Assembly (NCBI RefSeq): GCF_027596085.1
Contig: NC_072460.1
Coordinates: 12,468,326-12,532,325, forward strand
Source: Anoplopoma fimbria
Lineage: Eukaryota; Chordata; Actinopteri; Perciformes; Anoplopomatidae
DNA: 64,000 nucleotides
Reading direction: 5' to 3'
Shown here: in pieces, positions 35,701 through 48,207 of the stretch
How positions within the stretch are numbered: the stretch's first letter is position 1
Layout of the letters: each line of letters starts with the position of its first letter
Translations under genes and position numbers: made by a program
Notes under the pieces: generated by a model
Told to the model about the DNA's origin: nothing
What the model saw: only the letters and a program-made list of their open reading frames with translations
The model's database searches: none

Positions 35701-38700
35701 AGAGCTCCAGGAAAGGCTGGGGGAACTTCTGCAGGTTCTGATTCAAAGGTAGCACATAGTTTTCTTTTCCATACATTTATATTTCTCTTTAAATTGGAGA
35801 ACTGTGAAGGAAAACAAACGTGTTAAACTCAAACTGTCAACTCACAAATAGCATTAGAAATGACTTACTTTCAAACATCTTTTAAAACTGGAAGCTTTTT
35901 TCCTCACGTATGTAACTGATGTCTCCTTCAGCTCTCTTGTAGTGGACAAGCAGCCCCCTCAGGTCATTAAGACTCAGTCAAAGTTCTCCACAACTGTGCG
36001 ATATCTGCTGGGGGAAAAAGTCGCTCCTGGGAAGCCTGTGGTGCTAAAAGCGCAAATCATAAATGAACTTCAGGCCAGGAACCTGGGCAGTGTACCTGGG
36101 TGAGTCATAATAAGTGCACATCCCTTACTGGTTTTAATGGTATTCAGTACTTTTTCCACCTGTAGTATCTCTTATGGAAAAAAGTGTTGATGGATTCATT
36201 CTGTTAAAGAAATAATAACTTTTTTGCTACAGAAAAAATGGGAGATCAGATAAATGTAAAAGTAATAAAGTAGGCATTTATTTACAAAGTAACCAAAGAG
36301 AACAGAGCAAACATGGAAAGTCAGTAATTAGTGATGTAAGCATGTGTCAAAAAGCAGCAATGTCAGCCAAGGAAGAGAGAGCTCCATGTTAAGGTCGATA
36401 GCTTTTAAACCCTAAACCACACCTGCCCATGTGTGGATCATGAAGCTGAAGACGACCAGCCTGTGTTATATTAAGAGCCAGCAAACAGGACACAGGGCCA
36501 CCTTGTGTAATGGTTATCACAAAGCTTTAATATATACTTATACCTCCTAATTAATCCTATGTGTTAATTCAGCGGTATATTTTTTTGTTGTGCCGCGAAC
36601 TAAGACGTTTTCTATTTAAAAATTGATTGTTGTTGGTTTTAGTTGTCCAAAGGTAATGTGTTAAAGTGGCTTTTTGAAAAAGGTACAGTGTGGAGCAGTG
36701 TGGAGGATCTATTGGCAGAAATGGAATATGTTATAACTAGGTGTGTATAATCATCTAAAACTAAGAATAATTGTGTTTTCAATATCTTAGCATGAACCCC
36801 TTTACATCAGCCGTTTGCACCGTCATATTCTTAAAGTAACCCAGAATGTACAAACATTACTGGCCCTAAACAGAGCCTTCTTGCGTTTTTACGTGAGTGT
36901 CAGGGTATTCAGTTGGTTGCAATAAGGAGTCAAACCACTAGATGCCCCCAATATCATACACACTGGCTCTTAAATGAGGAGGTTTTTGTTTTGGCAATAT
37001 TTATAAAAAAAAAGGTGGCTAAGACTGTAAATTGAATCCCTCAAAATCACTTTGTTAATTTGTGATACTGTATGTCATGCATGACCACCTTGGTTGTTGT
37101 TTAATGTATTATAAGCCAAAATCCCCCCCAAAAAATATATAAAAGAGATAAAAATTGACATTGAAACTGTTTTTACCTGCAGTGATAATGTTGGGGAACT
37201 GATCAACAATACAGCGATCCTAGAACACAACACATCCAGCAAAAGCACATGTGCCACCTTCAGGAATATGGTATGTACCGCACTAAATTTCTCAGCATAG
37301 ATTGTATTATTGTTAAATCTTAACTAATTTGAACTTATTTTGGTGTAACAGTCCATTAAGAAGATCAAGAGAGCAGACAGAAAGGGATCAGAGTCCGTAA
37401 CAGAAGAGAAATTTGCTCTCCTGTTCTCGACGGAGATCACCATCACAGGCTGTGACACCCCCTACAGGATACAGGTTAGGCCCTGTTCATTGTTCTTCCT
37501 GTTCTTAAACTGGTTGTTGTATCCCGTTGAGTAATGATTAAGTATTGATTTTGGCTGGATACATTTTTCCCTTTATCACATTGAACACAGTCAAATTACG
37601 ATGCTCTTGCATACCATTCGTCAGCACACAAGCTTTGTTAAATGTCAACAGCAGTGATACACTGGGGCTGACAACTACATGGTCTTACAACTTACATATT
37701 ATGTCTTGATTATAGATGATCTCACTGCCGGTGGTCGTCATTGTTCATGGGAGTCAGGACAACAATGCTCTGGCCACCATCATATGGGACTGTGCTTTTT
37801 CCGAACCAGTAAGTGTGAAATTATTACTTTCTCTGCTATTGCTTTCATGTCCTTTTACATTTTAGTCTCTGCTATCACTGGTGCAGTTTGTCTCTCTGTG
37901 CTATTGTGAACACTGCAACTCCATTTTAGTCTCAACTCATGAGGAATAGATTGCAATGTGAATGTGGACTACGTAGAGCGCTTGGTGCCTAGGCTCTAAC
38001 GTCATCAGTTGATCTTTGAAGGAATTTTCTGCAATTGTTTAGCTATTTATTTGAATTGAAATAAACTATAACTTGTCAATAATAGGTTCAATAAACCAAC
38101 TAACATACAATGGCATTGTAAATCAGCAATACCAGTGATCAAGCATGCACAATACCAGAACCTAATCTCTTCATTCACATGCAGAATCTAAGAGGACAAG
38201 ATTTTGGTCTTGGAAGCGTTCTGGGTAGTATTGACCAATCATTTTCAAACAGTTTTCAAGGTTCAAGGATCATTTATAGTCATTATTCAACACAGGGATG
38301 CACAACAAAATTGAGTTGTAGCACATTTGCAACACGAGAAAAACAGTAGTGCATTCCTGTATTGCATTTTTGGAATTTTCATCATTAGGAATGTAAACAG
38401 CAGCAACAAAAACAATTCTCTGGGCAGATAATATGGCTGACATCTTAACATTTCCCATCAACTTTGACTATGTTTGGGCACTAAGCATCATAATGTAAAC
38501 ACAGAGTCCACCTCCTCTCGTCCAACCAGAGTCTCTCGGCTCTGTCCTGCTGTGTGGTTGAATGCAGGTAAACCGTCCATGTGAAGAGCATCAGACGCAG
38601 AATGCATTGGCCGAAATGCAATCTTGGAACCCACCGGCTAGTAAAACAATCATATATCCCGACTCAACCCAAACTTCAAACTACCATCTCAAGTTGCAAA

Positions 38701-40756
38701 TTGTATGCAGTAGTTTTTAATCCATTCTACCTGTAGTTTTCCTTCTATGAAAAGATTTAATCAATTGAGTTTTCCATAAAGTTAATATTATAGGAAATAA
38801 TCACTTAGCAAGGTGACAGTCATGTTTACATCTGTCACAAGTTTAACTTTTAAAAGGGTGGACCCAAATGCTGAGAAGACGCATGCAGGGGGAATAAGAC
38901 AAAAAACGAGTTTTTATAACCAAATCTGAAACCAAATAGACAGAAACAAAAACTCAGTGAGCAGGAAGCCAAAATAAGCACAAATGAAAAATAACCTGAA
39001 GACAGGCAGAAAATCCAAAGAGGAAATGAATGACAAACTCTGGAATGCAGCCATTCAGAAAGCAAAGGCACAGTACCATATGTTTTCTGGTTTATTCATC
39101 AAACAGAATACCATATGCAGCTTTATCCGTTTTCTACGTTGAGTTGGAAGTGAGCCACAGACTTCCATTAATGTGCACACAAGCTCTTTGGGCCTTGTCT
39201 GGCTTGCTGTTTGTTGCTCTCTTTGATTTGTAAATCTTAGCGTTGAGTGCAATTAGTCTGATATAGTTTATAAAAATTACATTGATTTTTTGAAAGCCTT
39301 TCTTTTTTTCTTTCACTCTTACTCTGACATCATTGTAAATTAATATCCGTGTTCTCACCATCCGGTCTCTTTGTTGTTTTTATCAGGACAGAGTGCCATT
39401 CATGGTGCCGGAGCGCGTGCCCTGGAGGATGATGCACAGCACTCTCAACAGTAAATTCACCGCTGAGGTCCAGACACAGCACCACCTGGACCAATACAAC
39501 CAGCACTTCTTGGCCCAGAAGATATTTGACAAGCCTGACTTTAACGACGACTTCAGCAACATTTTGGTTTCCTGGGCCCAGTTTAATAAGGTACACACAG
39601 GTGTATGTCCTCTTGTAGACATACACAGACTCTCATTCACTCAATCCTTACGGTGGAGTTTCAATCTTACAGGAGGTTCTCCCAGGTCGACCCTTCACTT
39701 TCTGGCAGTGGTTTGAGGGAGTGATGGAGCTGACCAAGAAGCACCTGAAGACCTACTGGAGCGAAGGGTGAAGGGACTCCCTTACTATTTTGTTATTAGA
39801 TGTTAGCAACCTGCTACATTCTGTTAATAATGACAAGTTTTGTTCCACTAGGCTGATATTTGGTTTCATTGGGAAGCAGCATCTACACCTGATTCTCAAA
39901 GACAGGCCAAACGGGACATTCTTGCTTCGCTTTAGTGACTCTGAGATCGGAGGCATCACCATTGCATATGTGTCCGCCACTGAGAGTAAGTGTTGGTGTG
40001 GTTATGACTATGATGAAGCTAAAGGGCATGCAGTAAATTAATTGTTGACATGGTGACCAGGGCAATCATACATCTATCATTTACATGTGTTATTTTTATT
40101 TGAAGGAATTTTAGGATTTAATTTGAGTAACTTTGATTGATTTGATTAGGAACACCCTACCCCATTTTGAGTGTGGTCCTGTGAATAAAAACCTTTTTTT
40201 AAGACCCTTGAGATAAGTATGGACATCATTTTTAAACAATGTAATACATTGCTGGATGTCTTTTTAACCTCTGATGGGTCACAATGGGATTTTGTTTCTA
40301 AAATCTTTTTGCGCTCCCTTGCAATACGTTTTGCATTCCCTCTGATCCACAGAGAAAGGCTGAGTTGCATTAAGTTATAGTTTAATGTAGTTGACCGCCA
40401 CTGGTTTTGACCACAGAGCAAGTGGACGCACCCTCAGCTGTGGCTGCTCGATTTTAAATTTTAAATTTTAAATTTTAAATTTTGCAGCAAGATTGATAAC
40501 TTACAGAGCAAGTTAAACATGCTCTCTTGCCAACTGCTGCCAAGGCTGATTGAGACAAGCTGTAGCTGTGATAAATAATAAATAATAACTTATTTATATG
40601 ATAAATAATGACTAAAGCCATGGCTGTACGTTGCTTGTTATGATTATTGCTGTGGCAACTTAGTTTATAAGGGGTGTAACACCAAAGCTGCTAAAGTATT
40701 AATAATAATAGGTCTAACAAAACGGAGAGTCACAGCATGCCACAGACAGTTTCTCA

Positions 40757-40798
<42 letters not shown>

Positions 40799-42322
40799 TC
40801 TCTTTCACACACATGCACTGACTCATCAAACATTTGCCAACTGCCATTTTTTCTACTAGATGGGGGACAGAAAATCCAGAACATCCAGCCCTTCACCAAG
40901 AGAGATCTTGAGATCCGTAGCCTTGGTGACCGCATCCGGGACATAAACCACATAACCCACCTGTATCCTGAATTTCCTAAACATGAAGTTTTCAAAAAGT
41001 TCTACACAGGTAATTGTCTTCATGTCAGATTCATGATCTGAAGCTCAAGTGAAAACGGACAACTAACAGATGGAGTTCTTCTTTTTACTGCTATTGTTTT
41101 ATTCAGAGCCTCAACCGCCTTCCAGCGGGGGCTACATCCCTGTGTCTCTCCAAACTAAAGTCGGCACGTAAGGGACCATTTTACAAATAAACAATCTCAT
41201 TTGATGTACTAAAAGTAATATCATTTTGAAGGGAGATGTCATGTTTTTGTGCATTTGTGTGTGTGTGCAGGGGAGATAGCTCAGCCACACACCCAGATCC
41301 GACACCCCTCGCTGAAAGCCCTCGCAATGTTGTTGGCTTCTCTGTGTAAGTGTCACGTCTACATATTTCTCTCTTTCACTTTATCTCATACCACTAACTC
41401 TGATATGTACCACCTAGGGAAGTATACAAATGGTATACGTGTTATCATTAAAAGTAAAAGCCTTTATTCTTAATCACACCTAATGCTACAAATTATCCTG
41501 AAGCAGCCTCAAAGTTGGCAACATCATCTATTCTGTGTGTTTGTTTATAATACTTGTATCAAGTGGAATACTCTAATCCAAGTTTACAAATTTGCTCGTA
41601 TTCGTGTTCTATATCATTCCATAGCATGAAATACTTGGTATCTAAGAAAACTTGGCCTTAATAGAAAAGTAAGATTCTGGTTTGAACATTGCATGTCTGC
41701 ACAGCGGTAGTCACACAGTTTTAAATGATGGACGGGCAAAGGTGTTTAAGATGTTAAGTCTCCGAATTAGATATAGTGTTTCATAATAATCATACAACAT
41801 CATGTACTTCAGTAGGGCTGCCTAAAAACAACACTGTCTCAATGTGATGCATTGTAGTGCTGATATTTCAGTTGTTTTGAAATAATGTCAGTGATTTCCT
41901 GACATCAAAAATTAATTGATTTATAATTTGACCAGGGTCAGCTTCTTACGCCAAAACTTTCTAATTTAGAGTAATTGGACTGAAGGAAGCTTGCTTCTTG
42001 CACTGTTATTAGTTATTGTTGATGGCGATTCTGTTTCTTCTGTTTCTTTAAGGCTTCAGTTTCCGCAGCCCTTCAGCCCGCAGGAGTCTAGCAATCAAGA
42101 AATGGAAGCTTCACCTTCTGTGGAGTTCAGTCCAAACCCTTCTGTTGGCTTCACTGAACTCATGTAGGTTATAATTTTCATGTATGGTCATGAAATCCAT
42201 TTCCATGTTGTTTTTACACCGGTTTCATTGTGTGTTTTTGTCTGTCTTCTAGTCCTCAAGATAGCAATATGGCGAATATGGATCTAGATTTAGACACTCT
42301 CCTCCAGAATCTGAATCAATAG
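32477..42322 (+). CDS. stat6: STAT6 transcription factor (19 coding exons, 760 aa)
   Basis: STAT6 transduces IL-4/IL-13 receptor-JAK signals: it is tyrosine-phosphorylated, dimerises through SH2 and enters the nucleus. Exons, phases all consistent: 32477-32610, 32772-32916, 33442-33522, 33964-34147, 34568-34668, 35197-35345, 35632-35748, 35932-36099, 37183-37270, 37352-37474, 37716-37808, 39387-39590, 39673-39767, 39852-39985, 40860-41009, 41107-41167, 41271-41345, 42053-42163, 42253-42322. N-domain about 1-120, coiled coil about 125-300, DNA-binding about 300-460 with basic KKIKRADRK at 392-400. The SH2 holds [20 protein letters not shown] with phosphotyrosine-binding Arg587. Phosphorylation site GGYIP is at Tyr665. 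STAT6-specific matches include [13 protein letters not shown] and [14 protein letters not shown]. The tail is shorter than in human (847 aa) but ends with LDTLL (751-755), matching the human NCoA1-binding LXXLL. The start follows a splice acceptor at 32461. Confidence 0.97.
32738..32763. repeat. (GT)n microsatellite in stat6 intron
   Basis: A short GT run immediately before the acceptor of stat6 coding exon 2 (CTCACAG, ending 32771). It replaces the usual polypyrimidine tract, so this splice site relies on a GT-rich context. Confidence 0.9.
38253..38650 (-). mobile_element. Probable LINE-like 3' remnant in stat6 intron
   Basis: Reading the minus strand, the element ends with GACTATAAATGATCCTTGAA and CCTTGAA, resembling the 'AATAAAGAATCTTGAA' tails of fish non-LTR elements. 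Internal segments such as CCACCTCCTCTCGTCCAACC (plus strand) also look repeat-derived. The assignment rests on tail resemblance only. It lies in the 1.6-kb intron between stat6 exons 11 and 12. Confidence 0.4.
40449..40484. repeat. (ATTTTAA)n heptanucleotide repeat
   Basis: About five copies of TTTTAAA in the stat6 intron before exon 15. Confidence 0.85.
40760..40804. repeat. (CT)n microsatellite in stat6 intron
   Basis: A CT run with one interruption (TCACTCTC), about 55 nt upstream of the exon-15 acceptor. Confidence 0.9.
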
Positions 42323-45300
42323 GAGGATTTCCCATCAAAGTTGGTTTTGGAGTGCAAAGCAGACATCGACTTGAGACCAGAGCCAAAATCGTCTGTTTTA
42401 CCGTCATATGAAAGAGCATCAATTGCTCGCACAGACTTTCTTCCTTGACTTTAATCATCGATCTACAGATTAATCTACTTTTGAATAAAAACAAATGTGA
42501 TTTTTCTGATTGAGTTGGTGCTATGTCAAATAGGAAAACATTTTAAGGACAAAGTCAAACTGAGAACAAACGAAAATAATGAAAAGTGCTGTTATCCGTG
42601 TTGTGCACCTCTTTAAAAAGAAACTCTGTCTCAACTGGTGGTAGGTTTGTTTATGTTGTTCTCCACTCAGTGGATAGTCAGCCACCAGAGATTATTTTTT
42701 AGGTTATGTTGCCCTCTGTGATTGTTGCATGTTTTGCATGAAGAGGAAAGCATAACTGAATAGTATTTCCCTATTGTATATAACCCTTCCTTATGATGGC
42801 CAAGCCTCAGCTATAGTATATTATACACCCAATCTCACAGTTACGCACAGTATGCATGGTAAAGACTTCATAACTCAGCCAATGTTAATGAGCCTAACCT
42901 GTTTTGTATATAGTGGTGACTAGGAACATGAACCTAAAAATAAACTTTTTGATCACTGTTGATTGTAGAATACCATATTGTTGGACACTCACAATATAGT
43001 AGATGGCAAAAGTGGGGATGATGATGATGGTGGGAAATGCTTATATTATATCTGACTACTTATCCTTAAAATTTCAGGTTGAATTGGTTACACCCTACTG
43101 GTGCTAAAAGCAAATGCGGTTTAATACTACAGTTGCCAGAATACTGCGGGTTTCAGCTCTTAATCTAACTCCGTCTTACATTACTTCAATATTTTAAACT
43201 GATTGGAAATCCCGAAAATGACCATCGTCTTGTTTTGAAGATGCATTTTGGATGAATGATAGCCGTCAGTGTCAAGCTCACTGACAAACACATTGTATTT
43301 CCTTTAACTGCTTCATATTAAAAGTCCTCTTGTGTTTGGCGAGATAAATGCTTTTAATGTGAAGCCGTGGCAGTAGCCAATGTTCATTTTGCATTAGCAG
43401 TAACTTAATACAGCACGTTTTCCGTAAATGTTGCCACAGACAAACAGTTCTTAATACTGCAAATACATAAATATTGCAATACTTTCATCAGTGGGCCATA
43501 GGCTCAATCACTATTGTGTTACCTCATTCTGCGAAATGAAAATCTTCAAGATTATTAGGCTACTTCAAAGACTCAATTATGTGTATTTTCTGTTATATGT
43601 TGATGTTTTTATAGCTTTCATTCGCTTGTTGCCCTTTTCTCTTTAGCATCCATCAAATCCAACTAATTGACCTAATGCAAAAAAATTATTGTTATCTGTC
43701 TACAGTCTTTGAGTGATACAACTCATAAATATAGGGGAAGTAGCCTGAATGATCAAGAGTGTATTTCCATACCTTTATTCCTATGTAAATTTTACGTTTT
43801 TTTATTATTGTATGGAGTCTCACATAACATGTTAATGTGCCATTTGAAAAATGTTTTGGTGTTTGTGAATATAATCAAGGAAGGGATATAGAGTATAGAG
43901 TAATTAGCGTTGCAGTTAATATAAAACATTCCAGGGTCAAGAACAATATCATCCTGGCAGGGGAGGCAGTATCTTTGCTTTGTGGGAGCTCTAAATCAGA
44001 TTTGTGCCAGCTTGGATCCATAGCTGCATGTATATCAAAATCAATCTTCCTCATTGGTTTTATGAGAAGATTTGCACTACCTTCCATCACTGTCAGTGTT
44101 GTGCATGCATAAATATATTGGTGGGTTGGACGTACCATGTTGCATGTATAGTTATAACCTTTTATATCTTGTGGATTCTCCTATAAATAAATCACCCTGA
44201 GGGTACTACTACAGTCATATATCTTTAAACTGTGGTGACAAATAAAACATTTTAAAACTTTTTTTTTACATCAAAAATCATTTCGTCAATTTATTCACAC
44301 AAAGTGAGTTATCTCCCTTAAGCCAACCTTTACTGATATAACAGCTGTTTAATGACATATGGCAATATTTTAAACACTGCAGATAGAGGAATATGTCCTA
44401 CAAGCAGCTGTAGACTAGATTGCAACTTTCACTGCCCCTGTGCTATTACAGAAATAACCTCATCTGATTCGCAAATGTTTATGCAAATTGTTACTGGGTT
44501 TAGTTCTCAGAGGTGTCGTGGCTTTTTTGATGGATGCAAATGTACCTGTCCTGTTTGAAACCATCTATTTAAATCACATGTTCTTCTACAGTCAGTCTTA
44601 AAGAAAAGAGACAAAGAAATGATTGGAAACATAAGAATTTTCAGATTTTTTTGACATATAAAAATAGTAAATCAATGGCATTGTGATCGGGAAGGTATGT
44701 CTTGCACCAAAAAGGCTGTCTGTTGAATGAAAGCATATTGGTGTTTAGCATATTTGGCATCACTTCCATAATCCATCAGCCAAAGAGGAGACATTGCATA
44801 ACTAGCATATTATATTTCCTATCCATCCAGTTTTAACAATCATGAAATGATTTAAAAAAAAGAAAACTTTACACTGTACATCACAAAGCTTTTCCATTAG
44901 AACACAAATTCTAATTTCAACATGTCACTAAAATGTAAATTCTACTCAACCACTGCCAGGGAAATCACACTGAAAAAAAAAGGTTATGTAAAGGAAGCAG
45001 AAAGAGAATCAGCTTGCATGTCTGGTTCAATAACTGCTCTGGTGAAATCTGTCAAAATGCTAAGTTATCTCAGTGCCCCGTCCCCTTCCCTCCATCCCAG
45101 CAGCTTTGTATGTCCCCTCATTAGAGAAGAACAAAATGGCTGCCTCGTAAACAAAGGGAGGAGGTAGGGTAAATGAAGGAGGGATGGAAGAGAGAGGGGA
45201 CGACAGGCTAATGTAGAACTTCAAAGTTCATTCTCTCTTGAATAGATTGTATGAAAATAAAGGTGTACATTTATCACCCTGTACAAACACACTAAACCTC

Positions 45301-46874
45301 ATGGTGACCTTCTCTCTTCTCCCAAATATCAGAGAGGGGCTTGTCCAATAAAACTATCTCACTCCCAAAGGGCCACCCAGCTCAGCGCAGAAAAGAGAAG
45401 GCCCCAGGTGTTTGCCAACACCAGCAACAAGCCACCACACCTCATGCACTTTCATTTCTAACCTCGAGTTGATTTTACAAAGACCCTTCAGTCGTGTCAA
45501 ACAACACAATTCAACTAGAAAACGCTTGTTCCTCATGACAGCTTGTCAGGTTTGCTTTCTTTGTTTTTCCATGGCAGACACGCAAAAGTAAAAGCAAACC
45601 AACTATCACACACCTGTACATGAATCTGTGATAAGCGCTGCTCTAAAAGCAAAGCTCATGTCAGAAAAGTAATTTAAAATGTAACCCAACACAAATACTG
45701 TATAAGTTGTCTAAACGTGGTACAAACCTGCAGATTTCTCAATTAAAAAGCAATGGGTAACAGTTTTGGTGGCAAATATACCATTTCAAGTGTTTGTAAC
45801 TGTAACTTAATTGAAGACTGAGCTCAGAAAAGACCAGATAGTTTTGTGTTTTGTGTTCATTTTAATATAAATATGAATGTTTGTGTGCTTCACTAGATGA
45901 GCAGCATTTCTAAACTGAATGAATTTGGCTTCAAGACTTAACTCTAGGGCATAATTTATATTATATTAATATCTGATATAAAAATGGGATCACTCTAAAC
46001 ATAGAATCTGTTGAACTTTGCAGTACCAGTAAGGTTGTGGAAAAGGCCACATCTTTCCCTAAACTATGCTTATATGATTTTAAAAAAAGCCATGATACAG
46101 ACAACAGACTGTGGCAAGGAAAAGAGAAAAATAAAAATGATTAAAACAAGCACACACGCATACACATGCACAGAGACATGCGTGCACACCCACTCCGTCT
46201 CACACAAACACACACATTCAACTAAAAAAAAAAGAATGTGAGCCAAATAAATACTGGTAAAATACAATACACACATGTAATTTACCCAAAGTTCATTAAA
46301 CAAAACTAACCAAAGGGCGGGATCACACCGGATCAAAATGGAAAAGCATGCAGAAGTCCACTGCTCTACTGTAGCTTCACTCTTAGCAGACTACAAATTA
46401 GGGAGAAAAACAGAAAGAGAGAGAAAGTGAAAGAAAGATAGCAAAAGAGGCCCCTGTCCTGAGCAGTTATCGCCACCTGGTCAGCCAGAAGTGACTGACT
46501 CCCCACACCGCAGGGCACAGGGTGCTTCCTTCAGTGGCAAGTCTTCTTTTAACCCTCCATCTTTGTCCTGCAGTCCAAGGGGGAGGAGGAGAAGGAGGAG
46601 CTGGAGGAGGAAGGCTGGGTAAAGGTGAAATCAGGCGAGATGGTCGGGGCTCTGGGTTCCCCTTCCCTGTAATTCGGTAGGTCCAGTTCTGGATGCAGAA
46701 CAAGGCTAGCAAAGGTGTTTGGGATCTGTGTGAGTGTGTGTGGATGCGGGGAGGAGGTATGTGCACAGAAATGCTGGGTGGGCTAAGGATGGACCGGGAA
46801 CTGAGGGTGCAGATCGAGGGGTGGGGGTTTGGGAATGGGGGGGGGGGGCAGAAAGCCAATCTTCTTCTTCAGGC
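42323..46874. other. stat6 3' UTR, intergenic sequence and mip 3' UTR
   Basis: After the stat6 stop (TAG 42320-42322), AATAAA signals lie near 42484 and 42939 on the plus strand. stat6 and mip are convergent, so the mip 3' UTR occupies the right part of this interval. No clear minus-strand AATAAA was found close to the mip stop; a possible ATTAAA lies near 45865. No additional gene is supported. A CA-rich patch is present at about 46145-46215. Confidence 0.5.
46818..46848 (+). repeat. G-rich tract with quadruplex potential
   Basis: Four G-runs (GGGG, GGGGG, GGG and a long G-run) within 31 bp on the plus strand, just downstream of the mip stop codon. In the mip transcript this is C-rich, so any quadruplex would be on the non-template strand in DNA only. 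Confidence 0.6.
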
Positions 46875-48207
46875 TTATAGGGCCTGTGTCTTGAGCTCGA
46901 TCGGCTCTCCCCTGGTCTCCTGCTGGCCCTCAGCCTCTGGGGGCCTGATGCCCTTCAGTGTGGCGAGCCTCTCAGAGAGGCCACGCACACGGGGGAACAG
47001 CATGAAGTCGTACAGCAGAGCACCCATGGCACCACCAATCATGGGTCCCACCCAGTACACCTGCAAAAAACAGAAAAGACAAAGAGAAGAATGCGTTAGT
47101 GAGTTTGAAGATGTCACATTACTATGGTTTGTAAGAGTTTGAAGTGTAACACGATTCACGGATCTGATCATCTTACCCAGTGGTTGACAAAATTCCTGAC
47201 CAGGACGGCAGGGGCGAAGGACCTTGCAGGGTTCATTCCTGCTCCAGTGTAGTACATCTATGTGGAAGACAGAGGGTAGTTCAGGGTTAAGATGTGATAC
47301 AATGGTTAGATTCTTGCATGATCCAAATGAGCCATTTCACATTTCCCCTAGTTGTTTTTTACCCCGAGAAGATGCCCCATGAGCACAGAGAAACCGATGG
47401 CTAGGGCGGCAGAGCCCAGGCGTCCATTGCGCCTCTCATCAGTCACAGCAAAGATGCAGACGACAAGCTGCAGTGTGAGGAAGACCTCCATGGTGGTGGC
47501 CATGCCTAGGCTGATGCCTGGCTGCAGCTGAAATATGGAAGACAGATGAAATTCATGATGTGAGTGCATATATTAAAAACACAATTCAACATTCTTATAC
47601 ATATCGTGATTTTGCAGTGAATGACCTTCCTGAAAGTAAAACTTGACGGGTTTAATATCTCTATTGTTTTTCAAACCAAAAAAGCAACCATGTTCTGTGT
47701 ACATAAAATGCTTAACCCGTAGTTTGTGAAATTTATATTTGATTATCTAAACATTCAACAACTAGGGTATTTGTAATACAGGAGTCGAGCCAGTCGGTTA
47801 ATTGTTGTCATGTACGTAGGATTCCAGTGTCTGGCAGGTAATCTTACCGTGTTGAGTGCTAGGTTTCCTCTCATGTTGGTGGGCGTGACCCCGTAGAGCA
47901 CAGCAGCACCAGCCAATGCTCCAAGACACTGGGCCACGATGTAGAAGAAAGCACGGAACAGAGACATCTGGGAGCCAATCAGGTAGGCGAAGGTGACAGC
48001 TGGGTTGATGTGTCCTCCACTGATGTGGCCGATGGACTGGATGAGGGTGGCAGCCGCCAGCCCAAAGCAAAAGGCAACATGGAGGACATTGTGGGGCCCA
48101 GTGGTCCAGCGGAGGGCTGCCCCAAGCCCAAAGAATACAAAGAACATGGTACCATAGAACTCGGCAAACACTGCCCGCCAGAAGGACATGGACCTGAACT
48201 CCCACAT
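46875..48207 (-). CDS. mip: Major intrinsic protein of lens (aquaporin-0), 4 exons, 263 aa
   Basis: AQP0 is the water channel and junctional protein of lens fibre membranes. Exons on the minus strand are 47848-48207, 47363-47527, 47177-47257 and 46875-47060 (120, 55, 27 and 61 codons before the stop), all in phase 0, giving 263 aa as in mammalian AQP0. The two pore motifs are present: HINPAVTFA near residue 68 and [10 protein letters not shown] with Asn184. Selectivity-filter positions His172, Ala181 and Arg187 match the usual numbering. The C-terminus ends [11 protein letters not shown], very close to mammalian MIP. The start is [12 protein letters not shown]. Loop A has His39. Teleosts have two mip paralogues, and I cannot decide between mipa and mipb from this sequence alone. 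ptges3 lies upstream in the same orientation. Confidence 0.97.
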
